Shown here: piece by piece, positions 6,757 to 7,283 of the stretch
Layout of the letters: the number at the start of each line of letters is the position of its first letter
Position numbering within the stretch: the first letter of the stretch is position 1
Assembly (NCBI GenBank): GCA_013813615.1
Contig: JACCRJ010000036.1
Location: 1 to 7,283, forward strand
DNA from: Lautropia sp.
Lineage (GTDB): Bacteria; Pseudomonadota; Gammaproteobacteria; Burkholderiales; Burkholderiaceae_E
DNA length: 7,283 nt
Direction: 5' to 3'
Notes under the pieces: generated by a model
Told to the model about the DNA's origin: nothing
What the model saw: the letters and a program-made list of their open reading frames with translations, nothing else
Databases searched by the model: none
Program-made: the position numbers and the translations under genes

Positions 6757-6766
6757 GATGTACATC
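6757..6766. repeat. 10-bp perfect palindrome upstream of phhB
   Basis: GATGTACATC is its own reverse complement and abuts the phhB ribosome binding site with one base between. A regulator bound here could block transcription or translation start. At 10 bp it may be chance. Confidence 0.3.
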
Positions 6767-6834
6767 AGCTTGGATTGCCGCCCGCCGGCTCGAAACGTCG
6801 ATCGTACCTCTGCACGCAGGTGCCGGCATCGCTC

Positions 6835-7283
6835 AATGGCCGAACCGATCAGCGGCGCCTTCCACTATGACTGTGCCCGCCAGCGATTGAAGATCCTGAC
6901 GTCGGCGAGTTGGGAGGTGATGAACGCGGCGCCCGAGGCGACCGCGATTCGCCAGGGCGCGACGATGGCCGACACCAGCACGGCGGCGGCGAAACCCGTC
7001 CAGGCGACCCGGCGCGCCGCGTCCGTACCCACGGACCGGTTGGTCAGTTCGGTCACGAGGAAGGCGACCGGATAGACGAACGCGCCCCAGGTGAGCCACG
7101 CGTTGATCGGGTACTGGACCAGCCAGTTGGAGGCGACCACTACCAGCGTCATCGCAACGATCGGGCGCCAGAGTTGAGGAAGCGACGGGGAGGACGCAGT
7201 AACGGCGGCGGGGCTGCCGGCGCCGGCGGCAGTGGCGCTTGCAGCAGCAGCGGGCGTGCTGGCGGCGCGCGGCGGCGCGCCGC
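6835..7283 (-). pseudogene. VUT family (YhhQ/DUF165, queuosine-precursor-type) membrane transporter, truncated by an in-frame stop; N-terminal end outside the window
   Basis: The frame runs from the right edge of the window to TAG at 6865-6867. From ATG 7152 it gives 95 residues, but the frame is open to 7283 and LWRPIVA just before that ATG fits the first membrane helix, so the real start is probably further right, after an Ala/Pro/Ser-rich segment. Family features are QYPINAWLTWGAFVYPVAFLVTELTNR, two further hydrophobic helices, and QLADVRIFNRWRAQS. About four membrane segments are present; full-length YhhQ-type proteins have about six and act in uptake of queuosine precursors. The stop replaces the first Trp of the conserved WW pair: reading on in the same frame gives WKAPLIGSAI (6864-6835), family-like, then similarity ends in unrelated sequence before phhB. 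I therefore read it as a pseudogene with a nonsense codon and lost 3' end; an expressed truncated protein or a sequencing error at the TAG is possible. Confidence 0.7.
7261..7280. repeat. Tandem 10-bp repeat, two copies
   Basis: GGCGGCGCGC occurs twice head to tail at 7261-7270 and 7271-7280. It lies within the Ala/Pro-rich upstream part of the VUT reading frame. The unit is not a multiple of three, so gain or loss of one copy would shift that frame. Confidence 0.6.

Overview
The window looks like ordinary core chromosome from a GC-rich proteobacterium, most likely a betaproteobacterium. I base this on remembered family sequences, not a search: the ornithine carbamoyltransferase, ClpA and cold-shock protein all read like betaproteobacterial versions, and the layout csp / (divergent) clpS-clpA is the one known from that group and from E. 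coli.

Layout, left to right. (1) 1-1329, plus strand: the 3' end of an argD-type acetylornithine aminotransferase, then argF 33 bases later, consecutive steps of arginine synthesis and probably one operon. (2) 1347-2087, minus strand: an unrecognised 246-residue protein converging on argF, with a 7-bp inverted repeat just upstream of its start. (3) 2319-4948, minus strand: clpS and clpA, overlapping by ATGA, encoding the N-degron adaptor and the unfoldase of ClpAP; a 9-bp GC hairpin follows clpA. (4) 4949-6043: about 1.1 kb without a convincing gene, holding several hairpins and, at its right end, a probable promoter and leader for the next gene. (5) 6044-6247, plus strand: a 67-residue CspA-family cold-shock protein followed by a strong intrinsic terminator. 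(6) 6444-6743, minus strand: phhB-type pterin-4a-carbinolamine dehydratase with a strong ribosome binding site. (7) 6835-7283, minus strand: a VUT/YhhQ-type (DUF165) membrane transporter remnant, stopped by an in-frame TAG where the family has tryptophan; the conserved reading frame resumes directly after the stop, then is lost before phhB.

No defence system, mobile element, CRISPR array or clearly new multi-gene system is visible. The points most worth a second look are the broken VUT gene, the hairpin-rich 1.1-kb gap between csp and clpS, and the unrecognised gene at 1347-2087 with its inverted repeat.
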